This document shows positions 1 through 8,275 of a DNA stretch of 64,000 nt, in pieces (within the stretch, counting starts at the first letter, position 1; every line of letters begins with the position of its first letter). The notes below the pieces were generated by a model. The model was not told the origin of the DNA, did no database searches, and saw nothing but the letters and a program-made list of their open reading frames with translations. The DNA comes from an uncultured Lachnospiraceae bacterium (lineage in GTDB: Bacteria > Bacillota > Clostridia > Lachnospirales > Lachnospiraceae), in NCBI GenBank assembly GCA_900551895.1, contig URXX01000004.1:1-64000 (forward strand), in the 5' to 3' direction. A program made the position numbers and the translations under genes.

Positions 1-279
1 GTAAAGCAGTTACAGAAGTTCGTAGAGCATATCAAGAAAGATAGGGAAATGGAGGAACGCTTTATGCTTTTTGAAGAATTGCTGAAAGAAGAGAGAAAGG
101 CAGGAAGAGAAGAAGGAATGGCGGAAGCCATAATCGTATTTCTGTCAAAATATGGGGAAGTTCCAGATACTCTTTCGGAAAAAATCAATGAAGAAAAAGA
201 TATGGAAGTGTTAAAAAAGTGGATAAGGCTATCGGCTAAAGTTGAGTCGATTGAAGAATTTGTTTCCAAAATATCTTAA
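1..279 (+). CDS. C-terminal fragment of an Rpn-type PD-(D/E)XK nuclease family protein (5' end outside window)
   Basis: The frame is open from base 1, so the real start lies upstream; 92 residues are visible. The visible part is a charged helix followed by a motif of the type KAGREEGMAEA and a helical tail. This is the usual C-terminus of Rpn/YhgA recombination-promoting nucleases and their degenerate relatives in Clostridia. The catalytic PD-(D/E)XK core is not in the window, so activity cannot be judged. A 40-codon remnant follows and the next intact gene is on the other strand, which suggests an accessory junction. The family call rests only on the tail and could be wrong. Confidence 0.55.
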   Translation, partial: VKQLQKFVEHIKKDREMEERFMLFEELLKEERKAGREEGMAEAIIVFLSKYGEVPDTLSEKINEEKDMEVLKKWIRLSAKVESIEEFVSKIS

Positions 280-307
280 ATTATTTTCAGATAAGTCAAA
301 TCTATAG

Positions 308-334
308 CCCACAAAACTAAAAAAGATTTGTGGG
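308..334 (+). terminator. Stem-loop after the Rpn-like gene
   Basis: CCCACAAA at 308-315 pairs perfectly with TTTGTGGG at 327-334 across an 11-base loop. It sits 29 bases after the stop codon. There is no clear T-run, so it may be a weak terminator or only an mRNA 3' stabiliser. Confidence 0.4.
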
Positions 335-449
335 TATAAGTAAACAAGTCAATGCCAATTCAGGCAAATATTCAAAAAAGAATACAGAGGAATTCTATAA
401 TATAATTCAAGACGTACTGTCAGATTTTATCGACTCTTTAATCTCATAA
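330..449 (+). pseudogene. Short gene remnant, unknown
   Basis: From a possible GTG at 330 a 39-codon frame ends at TAA 447-449. Its last residues (EEFYNIIQDVLSDFIDSL) have the composition of a real protein C-terminus, but there is no ribosome site or start region and an in-frame stop lies just upstream. It is best read as the decayed 3' end of a lost gene between the Rpn-like fragment and the MerR regulator. Chance coding is possible. Confidence 0.25.
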
Positions 450-474
450 ATTTTTGAGTTTATGTAATTTTTTT
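445..474 (+). terminator. Weak intrinsic terminator
   Basis: CATAAA (445-450) pairs with TTTATG (459-464), followed by a seven-T run at 468-474. It would end transcription of the remnant before the converging merR gene. The stem is only six A/T-rich pairs. Confidence 0.35.
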
Positions 475-499
475 CCCTTTTTTGATACTAACTGTAAAG

Positions 500-1312
500 T
501 CAAGATTTTTCATCAATCTTAATCATAATCTTTGTAATATAATCGGCTTCGTCAGAAATTACAAAATCATTTAAACCGACTTCATAAGCGTAACCGGTGA
601 GTTGCAAATTATTTTCTGTGGCATAATCCAATATTTGCTGATATAAGAGTGGTAATTTATCCCATGTGCCTCTTTGGTAACCACAAAGATATTTCCCTTT
701 TGGCTTGATAAGACTATTCGAATCAGACCTCTTGTTTAAGGCAACTGTATATATGCCCTCATATTTATCAAAGTTCATCTTATATACATGATCAAGTGAA
801 ATGAAACTTCCGATTCCCATTCGTATCTGTTCTATTCCCCATATATCTTTTAAGTGGTAAAAAATTTGTGATATATCGTCTTCTGAGATATCATAAGGAT
901 AGACTAAAAGTTTTTCTGATGTACATTCTTCAATTCTGATTTCCTGCTCCTGTAAAGTTTCACAAAAAAGGATTTGCTCTTTTTTGTTATGTATTACAGT
1001 TTTAATATTTTTTAGTTTTTGGATTTGTTTATCGAGTTCTTTTTCTTTTGTATGAACAATCTTTAAAAAGTTGGCAGGTGTGGGATTTTCACGATAAGTT
1101 TCAATTTCTTCAATACTCATATTCAATTCTTTCAACATACGGATATATTCAAAATCTATACTTTGTGAAACATCATAATAGCGATAACCGTTTTCGGTTT
1201 TTGTAAATGGACGGAAAAGACCGATTTCATCATAATAATGTAATGTGCGTTTGTTTACTTCATGTAATTTTGCGAATTGTGCGGTTGTCAGCCTTTTTAT
1301 TTCTTTTCTCAT
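500..1312 (-). CDS. MerR-family regulator with GyrI-like effector-binding domain
   Basis: A 270-residue regulator of the BmrR type. Residues 1-75 form the winged helix (the segment RTLHYYDEIGLFRP is diagnostic), followed by a dimerisation coiled coil to about 125 and a C-terminal GyrI-like domain expected to bind a small hydrophobic or cationic ligand. The frame is open further upstream, but ATG 1312 is chosen because AAGGAGA sits nine bases before it and residue 1 then matches the MerR family start. It is divergent from a GNAT acetyltransferase; the 83-bp gap holds a MerR-type promoter facing that gene (see 1330-1360). Inference: it senses a ligand, activates the acetyltransferase by DNA untwisting, and probably controls itself. 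The ligand is unknown. Confidence 0.9.
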   Translation of the reverse strand: MRKEIKRLTTAQFAKLHEVNKRTLHYYDEIGLFRPFTKTENGYRYYDVSQSIDFEYIRMLKELNMSIEEIETYRENPTPANFLKIVHTKEKELDKQIQKLKNIKTVIHNKKEQILFCETLQEQEIRIEECTSEKLLVYPYDISEDDISQIFYHLKDIWGIEQIRMGIGSFISLDHVYKMNFDKYEGIYTVALNKRSDSNSLIKPKGKYLCGYQRGTWDKLPLLYQQILDYATENNLQLTGYAYEVGLNDFVISDEADYITKIMIKIDEKS

Positions 1313-1329
1313 TTCTTTACATCTCCTTA

Positions 1330-1360
1330 TTGACATTACAGTTACTGTATACTTTATCAT
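1330..1360 (+). promoter_or_regulatory. MerR-type promoter with 19-bp spacer and operator palindrome
   Basis: TTGACA (1330-1335) and TATCAT (1355-1360) are separated by 19 bp, the over-long spacing typical of MerR-activated promoters. Within the spacer lies the 13-bp palindrome TACAGTTACTGTA (1337-1349). The promoter points at the GNAT gene, and the -35 adjoins the ribosome site of the divergent merR. Confidence 0.8.
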
Positions 1361-1395
1361 ACATGATATAAATGGTGAAAACAAGGAGAGGAACA

Positions 1396-2016
1396 ATGAA
1401 AATAGAATTACGAGAATATCAAAAACAAGATTTTAAGACTTTAGAAACGATTATCAGAGAAACGTGGCATTATGATGATTTTAGCAGTCCGAAAACAGCA
1501 ATTAAATTGGCAAAGGTATTTTTGAGTAGTTGTTTGACAAACTATACCTTTTCAAGAGTAGCGGTAGTTGACGGAAAAGTGGCAGGCATTATATTGGCTA
1601 ACAATATTGCGAAACATAAATGCCCCCTTTCAAATCGGCTGCTACAGATAAAATCGATATTATCCTTATATATTTCGAAAGAGGGGAGGAATGTTTCAAA
1701 GATTTTTGGCAACGTCAATGGAATCGATAAACAATTGCTAAACGAAAATAACAAGACTTATCCGGCAGAACTTGCTTTATTTGCTGTAAGTTCTTCGTAC
1801 AGAGGAAAAGGAATTGGGAAAATGTTGTTTCAAACAGCGCTTGATTACATGAAACAGGAAAGGTTGAAAGAATTTTATTTGTTTACAGACACAAGTTGTA
1901 ATTATGGATTTTATGAACATCAGGGAATGCAAAGACGATTGGAAAAGAAACACATATTTCATATCAAAGGTCAGGAGGCAGTAATGCACTTCTTTATTTA
2001 TGACTATCAATGTTAA
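1396..2016 (+). CDS. GNAT family N-acetyltransferase under MerR control
   Basis: A 206-residue acetyl-CoA-dependent acetyltransferase. The acetyl-CoA-binding motif A is visible as RGKGIGKMLFQ at about residues 140-150, preceded by the beta strand ELALFAVS. ATG 1396 is chosen over the in-frame ATG at 1372 because AGGAGAGG lies just before it and the 1372 codon falls at the likely transcript start. The substrate is unknown: drugs, polyamines, peptides and proteins are all possible. Divergence from a BmrR-like regulator suggests induction by a toxic small molecule that the enzyme may modify. Confidence 0.88.
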   Translation: MKIELREYQKQDFKTLETIIRETWHYDDFSSPKTAIKLAKVFLSSCLTNYTFSRVAVVDGKVAGIILANNIAKHKCPLSNRLLQIKSILSLYISKEGRNVSKIFGNVNGIDKQLLNENNKTYPAELALFAVSSSYRGKGIGKMLFQTALDYMKQERLKEFYLFTDTSCNYGFYEHQGMQRRLEKKHIFHIKGQEAVMHFFIYDYQC

Positions 2017-2020
2017 AGAT

Positions 2021-2052
2021 AAAAGCCGCAGTTTATTTGACTACGGCTTTTT
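2021..2052. terminator. Bidirectional terminator between converging genes
   Basis: AAAAGCCG (2021-2028) pairs with CGGCTTTT (2044-2051), with A and T runs on either side. It overlaps the last codons of the minus-strand gene and follows the GNAT stop. Confidence 0.75.
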
Positions 2053-2464
2053 CCAACGCCTTTTCAATGGCAGAAACAATCATTTGCGAGGTATAAGGAT
2101 TATCTTCGGGATAAGTAAGATTTTTGGTTGACTGGGTTTCACATACCTGCTCAGCGATATTTTCGATTGCAGGCTGTAACAGAGGATACATTGTAGTAAC
2201 GGACTCGCTTAAGTTGACACAGCGGATAGAGGTGATTTTTGATTGGTCGACCGTAACCTCTATTTCCAAGTCCGTACTGTTTAAATTTACTGTGGAGGTG
2301 TAAATTCCCGGTGTATATTCTTTTGTAGTGTCCAATGTTTTTTTATTTTTCGGGAAGAACATAAATACCAAAAGTAAAATAAAAAGAACTCCCAAAATAA
2401 CAAAAATGGCAGTGTAAATGATTTCTTTCATATGCAGAACAACAATCTTTGTTTTTGAACTCAT
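2033..2464 (-). CDS. Membrane-anchored FMN-binding-domain-like protein
   Basis: 143 residues: one N-terminal membrane helix (about 12-37, rich in I, L, V, F), then an outside domain with the pattern YTPGIYTSTV...LEIEVTVD, as in the FMN_bind family. The C-terminal segment that normally carries the flavinylated threonine (SGATxT) reads EDNPYTSQMI, so covalent FMN attachment is doubtful. ATG 2464 is chosen because AGGAGG lies exactly between it and the upstream in-frame ATG at 2479. It stands alone, and no redox partner (Rnf, NqrC) is nearby. The role is unknown; it may be a degenerate flavin or redox protein of the cell surface. Confidence 0.6.
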   Translation of the reverse strand: MSSKTKIVVLHMKEIIYTAIFVILGVLFILLLVFMFFPKNKKTLDTTKEYTPGIYTSTVNLNSTDLEIEVTVDQSKITSIRCVNLSESVTTMYPLLQPAIENIAEQVCETQSTKNLTYPEDNPYTSQMIVSAIEKALEKAVVK

Positions 2465-2553
2465 GCAGTCCCTCCTCATCTATATATATTGGAAAATATA
2501 TCATTTACTTTGTATAATATATGAATGGAAGAAAAAAATATTCATGGCATTGC

Positions 2554-2582
2554 GTGACAAATGGAAAATGTTCTTGTAGAAT
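2554..2582 (+). promoter_or_regulatory. Promoter for pth-mfd
   Basis: GTGACA (2554-2559), 17 bp, TAGAAT (2577-2582); pth starts 32 bases downstream behind GAGGTGG. Confidence 0.6.
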
Positions 2583-2614
2583 AGAACGAGATAAAAAGAA
2601 AATGAGGTGGCAAA

Positions 2615-3187
2615 ATGTATATAATTGTAGGTCTTGGGAATCCGACTGCTCAGTATGAGGGAACACGTCATAATGTGGGATTTGATGTAATAGATGCGAT
2701 TGCAGATAAATATAATATAACAATGGATATAAGAAAGCACAGGGCTTTTTGTGGAAAAGGTATTATTGGGGGACAGAAAGTTATTTTGGCAAAACCGCAG
2801 ACGTATATGAATTTAAGCGGTGAGAGTGTGAGAAGTCTTGTAGATTATTTTAAAATTGATGAAGAACAGGAGTTAATCGTAATTTATGACGATATAAGTC
2901 TTGATGTGGGACAACTTCGTATTCGCAAAAAAGGAAGTGCCGGAGGACATAACGGAATTAAAAATATTATTGCACATTTGGGACATTCCGTATTTCCGAG
3001 AATTAAAGTCGGGGTAGGGGAGAAACCGAAACACTACGATTTGGCGGATTATGTTTTAGGACATTTTTCAAAAGCGGAAAGAGAAGTTATGGAGAAAGGC
3101 TATGAAAAGGCAGTGGAGGCAGTAGAGTTAATGGTGAATGATGAAATTGAAACTGCCATGAATAAGTTTAACAAAAAGGCAAAATAG
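2615..3187 (+). CDS. pth: Peptidyl-tRNA hydrolase
   Basis: 190 residues, normal bacterial Pth length. The enzyme recycles peptidyl-tRNA released from stalled ribosomes by cutting the ester bond. Visible motifs are the N-terminal GLGNPTAQYEGTRHNVGFDV with the catalytic His in HNVG, KPQTYMNLSG, the DD pair in YDDISLDVG, and GSAGGHNGIKNI. The downstream mfd starts 14 bases after the stop, so the two are co-transcribed, a common arrangement in Firmicutes. Confidence 0.97.
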   Translation: MYIIVGLGNPTAQYEGTRHNVGFDVIDAIADKYNITMDIRKHRAFCGKGIIGGQKVILAKPQTYMNLSGESVRSLVDYFKIDEEQELIVIYDDISLDVGQLRIRKKGSAGGHNGIKNIIAHLGHSVFPRIKVGVGEKPKHYDLADYVLGHFSKAEREVMEKGYEKAVEAVELMVNDEIETAMNKFNKKAK

Positions 3188-3201
3188 AAGAAGGAGGATA
3201 T

Positions 3202-6200
3202 ATGCAGGCTTTTGTAGAACCGCTGAAAGAATTGGCGGAATTTGAAGAAATACAGAAAGAAAAGAAAAAACAAAGGGGAATGATACAGATTGCAGGTTGT
3301 GTTAATTCTCAGAAAACACATTTGATGTATGCTCTTGGCGATGATTCAACATATAGAGTCATCGCTGTTTCAAGTGAAGCAAAAGCAAAACAGATTTACG
3401 AAGAATATAAATTTTTAGACGAAAAAGTATATTATTACCCACCGAAAGATCTTCTGTTCTATCAGGCGGATTTGCGTGGCAAAGCACTTGTAAAAGAGAG
3501 AATGGAAGTAATTCAGGCGCTTTTAACGGAGGAAAAGGTGACGGTTATTACCGGGTTTGACGGATTTATGGATTCTCTTTTGCCACTGGAAAAAATCAAA
3601 GAGAGAATTTTTACGCTGAAAGTCGGAGATACGGTAGATTTTGACGCTTTGAAAGAGAAGGTGGCGACGCTTGGTTATGATCGGGAAGTACAGATTGACA
3701 GTATGGGACAGTTTTCTGTACGCGGGGGAATTATTGATATTTATCCTTTGACGGAGGAAGTTCCCATTCGTATTGAATTTTGGGATGATGAGATTGATTC
3801 CATTCGTACATTTGATTTGGAGAGCCAGCGTTCTATAGAAAATTTGGAGGAAGTTGTTATTTATCCGGCGACGGATTTTCCGGAAGAAGAGGGAGAAAGA
3901 GTTTCTTTTTTAGATTATTTTCCTCTGGAAGAAACGATTCTGTTTTTGGACGAACCGGCGAGGCTGTTGGAAAAAGGAACAGGGGTGGAAGAGGAATATT
4001 TGGAAGCCCAGAAAAACCGTATAGAAACAGGGTGTGAGATTTCCGATGTGCGTATACCGCTTTATGAAACAAAGCAGGTTATTGAGAAAATGAATGAGCG
4101 CTATTGCATCGGTTTTTCAGCGTTAGAAATACGGACAAGGGAATTTAAGACAAAGAATCTGTATAGTATTCATACGAAAAGTGTAAATCCGTATAACAAC
4201 AGTTTTGAGATGCTTACAAGAGATTTGAAACAATTGAAGCGAAACGGTTATCGGGTGATTCTTCTATCGGGTTCAAGGACGAGAGCGAAGCGTCTTGCGG
4301 AGGATTTGCGTGACTATAATCTGAGTAGTTTTTACAGTGAGGAAAAGGACAGGCTTGTACAGGACGGGGAGATTTTAGTTTCTTTTGGTCATGTTGCGGA
4401 GGGATATGAATATCCGATGTTGAAATTTACGGTAATTTCAGAAACGGATATTTTTGGTAAAGGAAAGAAAAAGCGTAAGCGAAAAGTTTATGAGGGGCAG
4501 AAAATACAAAGTTTCTCGGAACTGAAAATAGGAGACTATGTTGTCCATGAAAATCATGGTTTGGGGATATATCAGGGAATAGAAAAAATTGATGTGGATA
4601 AGACGTTAAAAGACTATATGAAAATTTCCTATGCGGGAGGAGGAAATCTCTATATTCCCGCAACGCAATTAGATTTAATTCAGAAATATGCAAGTGCGGA
4701 TGCAAAGAAACCGAAGCTGAACCGTCTTGGAACGCAGGAATGGATGAAGACAAAAACGAAGGTCAGAGGGGCGGTTAAAGAGATTGCAAAAGACCTTGTG
4801 GAACTGTATGCGGCAAGACAACGTGAAGAGGGTTTTGTATATGGTCCGGATACGGTTTGGCAGAAGGAGTTTGAGGAAATGTTTCCGTTTGAGGAAACGG
4901 AAGACCAAATGCTGGCCATTGAGGCGACAAAACGGGACATGGAAAGCAATAAAATCATGGACAGACTGATTTGCGGAGATGTGGGCTATGGAAAAACGGA
5001 GGTGGCTATCCGTGCGGCTTTTAAAGCGGTGCAGGAAAATAAGCAGGTAGTCTATTTAGTTCCTACAACGATTTTGGCACAGCAGCATTACAATACATTT
5101 GTGCAGAGAATGAAAGAATTTCCGGTGCGTGTAGATTTGATGTGTCGTTTCCGCACGCCGACGCAGCAGAAAAAAACGATTGAAGATACAAAAAAAGGGT
5201 TAGTTGATATTATTGTCGGAACGCACAGAGTTTTGAGCGATGATTTGAAATTTAAAGATTTGGGACTGTTGATTATTGATGAAGAACAGCGTTTCGGCGT
5301 ACAGCATAAAGAAAAGATAAAAAAGTTAAAAGAAAATATAGATGTATTGACGTTGACGGCAACACCGATTCCGAGAACGCTCCATATGAGTTTGATCGGG
5401 ATTAGAGATATGAGTGTTTTAGAGGAAGCGCCGATGGATAGAATTCCTATCCAAACTTATGTTATGGAATATAATGATGAAATGGTTCGTGAGGCAATAC
5501 AGCGAGAGTTGTCACGGCAGGGACAGGTTTATTATGTTTATAATCAAGTAAAGGATATTGAAGAGATTACGGACAGAATTCAAAGTCTTGTTCCGGAGGC
5601 GGTAGTCACTTATGCCCACGGACAGATGAGCGAGCATCAGTTAGAAAAAATTATGTATGATTTTATTAACGGTGAAATTGATGTTCTTGTATCGACTACA
5701 ATTATTGAAACGGGGCTTGATATTTCCAATGCGAACACAATGATTATTCATGAAGCCGATAAATTGGGACTTTCCCAACTTTATCAGTTACGTGGAAGAG
5801 TGGGACGTTCCAACAGAATGGCATATGCGTTTATGTTGTATAAGCGGGATAAATTATTGAAAGAGGTTGCGGAAAAACGGCTTTCCGCTATCCGAGAATT
5901 TACGGATTTGGGTTCGGGATTTAAAATTGCCATGCGGGATTTGGAAATCCGAGGTGCAGGAAATCTATTGGGTGCGGAGCAGCACGGGCATATGGAGGCA
6001 GTCGGATATGATTTGTACTGCAAAATGTTAAATGAGGCGGTAAAACATTTGAAAGGGGAAATGGAGGAAGAGTCCTATACGACAACAATCGATTTGAATG
6101 TGGACGCCTATATTCCGTCATCGTATATACCGAACGAGTATCAGAAACTGGATATTTACAAAAGAATTGCCAGCATCGAAAATGAGGAAGAAATGGATGA

Positions 6201-6540
6201 TATGGTGGAAGAATTAATTGACCGTTTTGGAGATATTCCGAAAAAAGTGCAGCAGTTACTCCATATTGCTTCGGTGAAAGCCTTTGCTCACAGTGCATAC
6301 ATTGTTTCTATTGAACAAAAGGGCGAGGAATATAAGTTTACGATGTATGAGAGGGCAAAAGTGTGCGCAGACCGCATTCCGCTTCTTTTACAACAATATA
6401 AGGGAAATTTAACGTTCAAGGCAGAAACAAATCCGTATTTCATTTACCAGAAAAAAGGTCGGAATAAACGTGAAAAAGATGAAAATATATTAGAATGTGT
6501 AAAAAGTGTGATAAGTGGGATAAAAGGATTGATAGAATAA
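3202..6540 (+). CDS. mfd: Transcription-repair coupling factor Mfd
   Basis: 1112 residues, near the usual 1150. Mfd removes RNA polymerase stalled at lesions and recruits UvrA. The order of domains is UvrB-like region (about 1-380), RNA-polymerase-interacting domain (about 440-510, start GDYVVHENHGLGIYQG), superfamily II helicase with Walker A GDVGYGKTEVA near 592 and Walker B DEEQRFGV, second RecA lobe containing HGQMSE and RGRVGR, and the C-terminal domain 7 near 970-1080. It follows pth at 14 bases with GAAGGAGG in between. Confidence 0.98.
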   Translation: MQAFVEPLKELAEFEEIQKEKKKQRGMIQIAGCVNSQKTHLMYALGDDSTYRVIAVSSEAKAKQIYEEYKFLDEKVYYYPPKDLLFYQADLRGKALVKERMEVIQALLTEEKVTVITGFDGFMDSLLPLEKIKERIFTLKVGDTVDFDALKEKVATLGYDREVQIDSMGQFSVRGGIIDIYPLTEEVPIRIEFWDDEIDSIRTFDLESQRSIENLEEVVIYPATDFPEEEGERVSFLDYFPLEETILFLDEPARLLEKGTGVEEEYLEAQKNRIETGCEISDVRIPLYETKQVIEKMNERYCIGFSALEIRTREFKTKNLYSIHTKSVNPYNNSFEMLTRDLKQLKRNGYRVILLSGSRTRAKRLAEDLRDYNLSSFYSEEKDRLVQDGEILVSFGHVAEGYEYPMLKFTVISETDIFGKGKKKRKRKVYEGQKIQSFSELKIGDYVVHENHGLGIYQGIEKIDVDKTLKDYMKISYAGGGNLYIPATQLDLIQKYASADAKKPKLNRLGTQEWMKTKTKVRGAVKEIAKDLVELYAARQREEGFVYGPDTVWQKEFEEMFPFEETEDQMLAIEATKRDMESNKIMDRLICGDVGYGKTEVAIRAAFKAVQENKQVVYLVPTTILAQQHYNTFVQRMKEFPVRVDLMCRFRTPTQQKKTIEDTKKGLVDIIVGTHRVLSDDLKFKDLGLLIIDEEQRFGVQHKEKIKKLKENIDVLTLTATPIPRTLHMSLIGIRDMSVLEEAPMDRIPIQTYVMEYNDEMVREAIQRELSRQGQVYYVYNQVKDIEEITDRIQSLVPEAVVTYAHGQMSEHQLEKIMYDFINGEIDVLVSTTIIETGLDISNANTMIIHEADKLGLSQLYQLRGRVGRSNRMAYAFMLYKRDKLLKEVAEKRLSAIREFTDLGSGFKIAMRDLEIRGAGNLLGAEQHGHMEAVGYDLYCKMLNEAVKHLKGEMEEESYTTTIDLNVDAYIPSSYIPNEYQKLDIYKRIASIENEEEMDDMVEELIDRFGDIPKKVQQLLHIASVKAFAHSAYIVSIEQKGEEYKFTMYERAKVCADRIPLLLQQYKGNLTFKAETNPYFIYQKKGRNKREKDENILECVKSVISGIKGLIE

Positions 6541-6557
6541 GAAAAAAACGATATAAT
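6529..6557 (+). promoter_or_regulatory. Promoter for the parvulin-like lipoprotein
   Basis: TTGATA (6529-6534), 17 bp, TATAAT (6552-6557). The -35 lies inside the last codons of mfd. Confidence 0.7.
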
Positions 6558-6587
6558 AATGAAGTTAGTAAAACGAAGGAGGACGTT

Positions 6588-7631
6588 ATGGGTAATACAA
6601 GAAAGAAAATCGTTGCTTTGGTGGCAGCCGCCGCTATGTCGGCAACAGCAATTACAGGGTGCGGAAAGATAAATAACGAGGCGACATTAATGACAGTTGG
6701 TGAAGATAAGGTAACTATGGGAGTTGGGAATTTCTTTGCCAGATACCAGCAGGCAATGGCTGAGGCACAGTACGGCACATATATGGGAGATGAAATGTGG
6801 GAAACGGAAGTGGCTGAGTCGGAAACAATGGAAGAAAGCATGAAAAAGAGAATTTTAGAATCGCTGAAAACATTGTATGTGTTGGAAGATCATATGAAAG
6901 ATTATAAAGTGGAACTGACTGCCGAAGAGAAACAGAAGATTGAAACAACTGCGAAAGAATTTTTGAAAGCAAATAAAGACGGCGCGAAAGAAGTGATTTC
7001 AGCGGATGAAGATACGGTAAAGCGTGTGTTAGAATTACTTACTATCGAAGATAAAATGCGAGAAGCAATGGTAAAAGATGTTGATAAGAACGTAAGTGAT
7101 GAAGAGGCTGCTCAGAAGAGTATGCAGTATGTGTTCTTTACATTTACGAAGACGGCAGAGGACGGAACTTCTACAACAATAGATGACAGTGCGAAAAAAG
7201 AGTTAAAAGAAAAGGCAACAAAATTCCAAGAAGGCGCAAAATCACAGGCGGACTTCGCAGCTTATGCAAAGGCAAGCGGATACGAAGCGACAACAAAAAC
7301 GTTTGATGCAAAAGACACTGCTCCTTCAGAAGATTTAATTAAAGCGGTTGATAAATTAAAAGCGGGAGAAATGACAGGGGTAATTGAAACGCCGTCAGGA
7401 TACTATGTTGCAAAAGTGATAAGTTTGTTGGACAGAGCGGCAACAGATGCAGAAAAGAAAACAATTATCGCTGAACGTGAAAATAAAAAATACGAAGAAT
7501 TAGTGGATAAATTTGTTAAAGATGCGAAAATTGATGTAAATAAAAATGAGTGGAAAAAAATCAGTTTTTCAAAACAAAGAATAACATTAAAAGCAGTTGA
7601 GCAGAAAACAGAGCAGCAGGAACAGAAATAG
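6588..7631 (+). CDS. Parvulin-like peptidyl-prolyl isomerase lipoprotein (PrsA/SurA type)
   Basis: 347 residues. The signal peptide (MGNTRKKIVALVAAAAM) ends in the lipobox ITGC, so the mature protein should be anchored by a lipidated Cys at about residue 25 on the outer face of the membrane. A helical SurA_N-like chaperone part covers about 30-175 and a PpiC/parvulin-like domain about 185-290, with SADFAAYAKA-type and GEMTGVIETPSGYYVAKV segments. It probably folds exported proteins. ATG 6588 is preceded by GAAGGAGGAC; the longer frame lacks a signal peptide. It has its own promoter and a strong terminator. Isomerase activity is not certain. Confidence 0.85.
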   Translation: MGNTRKKIVALVAAAAMSATAITGCGKINNEATLMTVGEDKVTMGVGNFFARYQQAMAEAQYGTYMGDEMWETEVAESETMEESMKKRILESLKTLYVLEDHMKDYKVELTAEEKQKIETTAKEFLKANKDGAKEVISADEDTVKRVLELLTIEDKMREAMVKDVDKNVSDEEAAQKSMQYVFFTFTKTAEDGTSTTIDDSAKKELKEKATKFQEGAKSQADFAAYAKASGYEATTKTFDAKDTAPSEDLIKAVDKLKAGEMTGVIETPSGYYVAKVISLLDRAATDAEKKTIIAERENKKYEELVDKFVKDAKIDVNKNEWKKISFSKQRITLKAVEQKTEQQEQK

Positions 7632-7678
7632 AAAAAAGGTGTGGCAATCACGAAATGGTGATTTGCCGCACCTTTTTT
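7632..7678. terminator. Strong bidirectional terminator
   Basis: A long stem pairs AAAAAAGGTGTGGCAA with TTGCCGCACCTTTTTT (one G-U pair), extended by TCAC/GTGA around the loop. It serves both the lipoprotein gene and the converging YqeY gene. Confidence 0.9.
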
Positions 7679-7686
7679 CTACGCAA

Positions 7687-8130
7687 TTAGAAGCGGGACA
7701 TAAGTAAATTATTTACCAATTTTCCGTCTGCTTTACCTTTTACTTTAGGCATTAATTCTTTCATAATGCGCCCTTTATCTTTTGCTGTAGGAGTGTCAAT
7801 GCCAAGTTCAGAAAGAGTGGCGTCGATAACGGATTTGATTTCTTCTTCACTCATCATTTTTGGAGCGTACTGCTCTAAAACGGCAAGGCGTTTTTCACAT
7901 TCCTCTACGATTTCCGTGCGGTCAGCAGGTGTCATTTCCAAAGTTTCTTTTGTCTGTTTGATTTCTTTCATAATTACCTGCGTTTCTTCCTCTTCTGTAA
8001 GGTCGGCACGTTTTTCAATTGCTTTGTTTTTTAAAGCGGATAAAAGCATGGACAAAGTTTCTTTTGTTTCTTTATCTCCTGCTTTCATGGCTGTGACCAT
8101 TGCACTTCTTACTTCGTCTATTTTACTCAT
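7687..8130 (-). CDS. GatB/YqeY domain-containing protein
   Basis: 147 residues, the normal YqeY length. The fold is shared with the tRNA-binding tail of the GatB amidotransferase subunit, but stand-alone members have no settled function. Diagnostic segments are AMKAGDKETKETLSMLLSALKNKAIEK, LEQYAPKMMSEEEI and DKGRIMKELMPKVKGKADGKLVN. CAAGGAGGT precedes the ATG, and a sigma-A-like promoter is visible at 8161-8188. It is a single-gene unit. Confidence 0.92.
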   Translation of the reverse strand: MSKIDEVRSAMVTAMKAGDKETKETLSMLLSALKNKAIEKRADLTEEEETQVIMKEIKQTKETLEMTPADRTEIVEECEKRLAVLEQYAPKMMSEEEIKSVIDATLSELGIDTPTAKDKGRIMKELMPKVKGKADGKLVNNLLMSRF

Positions 8131-8160
8131 TGTTCTACCTCCTTGAAATCATATACTTTT

Positions 8161-8188
8161 ATTATAAAAGATAGGCAGTTAAAGTCAA
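8161..8188 (-). promoter_or_regulatory. Promoter for the YqeY gene
   Basis: On the minus strand TTGACT (8188-8183), 16 bp, TATAAT (8166-8161). Confidence 0.7.
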
Positions 8189-8211
8189 TGTTTGTTTTTT
8201 GTATTTCAAAA

Positions 8212-8241
8212 TGAATAAAAAATTTCCATTTACAGATACTA
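8212..8241 (+). promoter_or_regulatory. Candidate forespore (sigma-G/F type) promoter for spoVT
   Basis: TGAATA (8212-8217), 17 bp, GATACTA (8235-8241). The elements resemble the sigma-G pattern GMATR and CATHMTA, and spoVT is sigma-G-dependent in Bacillus subtilis. No good sigma-A -10 is seen in the gap. Confidence 0.4.
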
Positions 8242-8275
8242 TTTCCAATCGGAAAAAATAATGGAGGAAAAGGAA

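Noticed and set aside
6495..6587. N-terminal extension of the parvulin lipoprotein
   Set aside because: It would hide the signal peptide and lacks a ribosome site; ATG 6588 is well supported.
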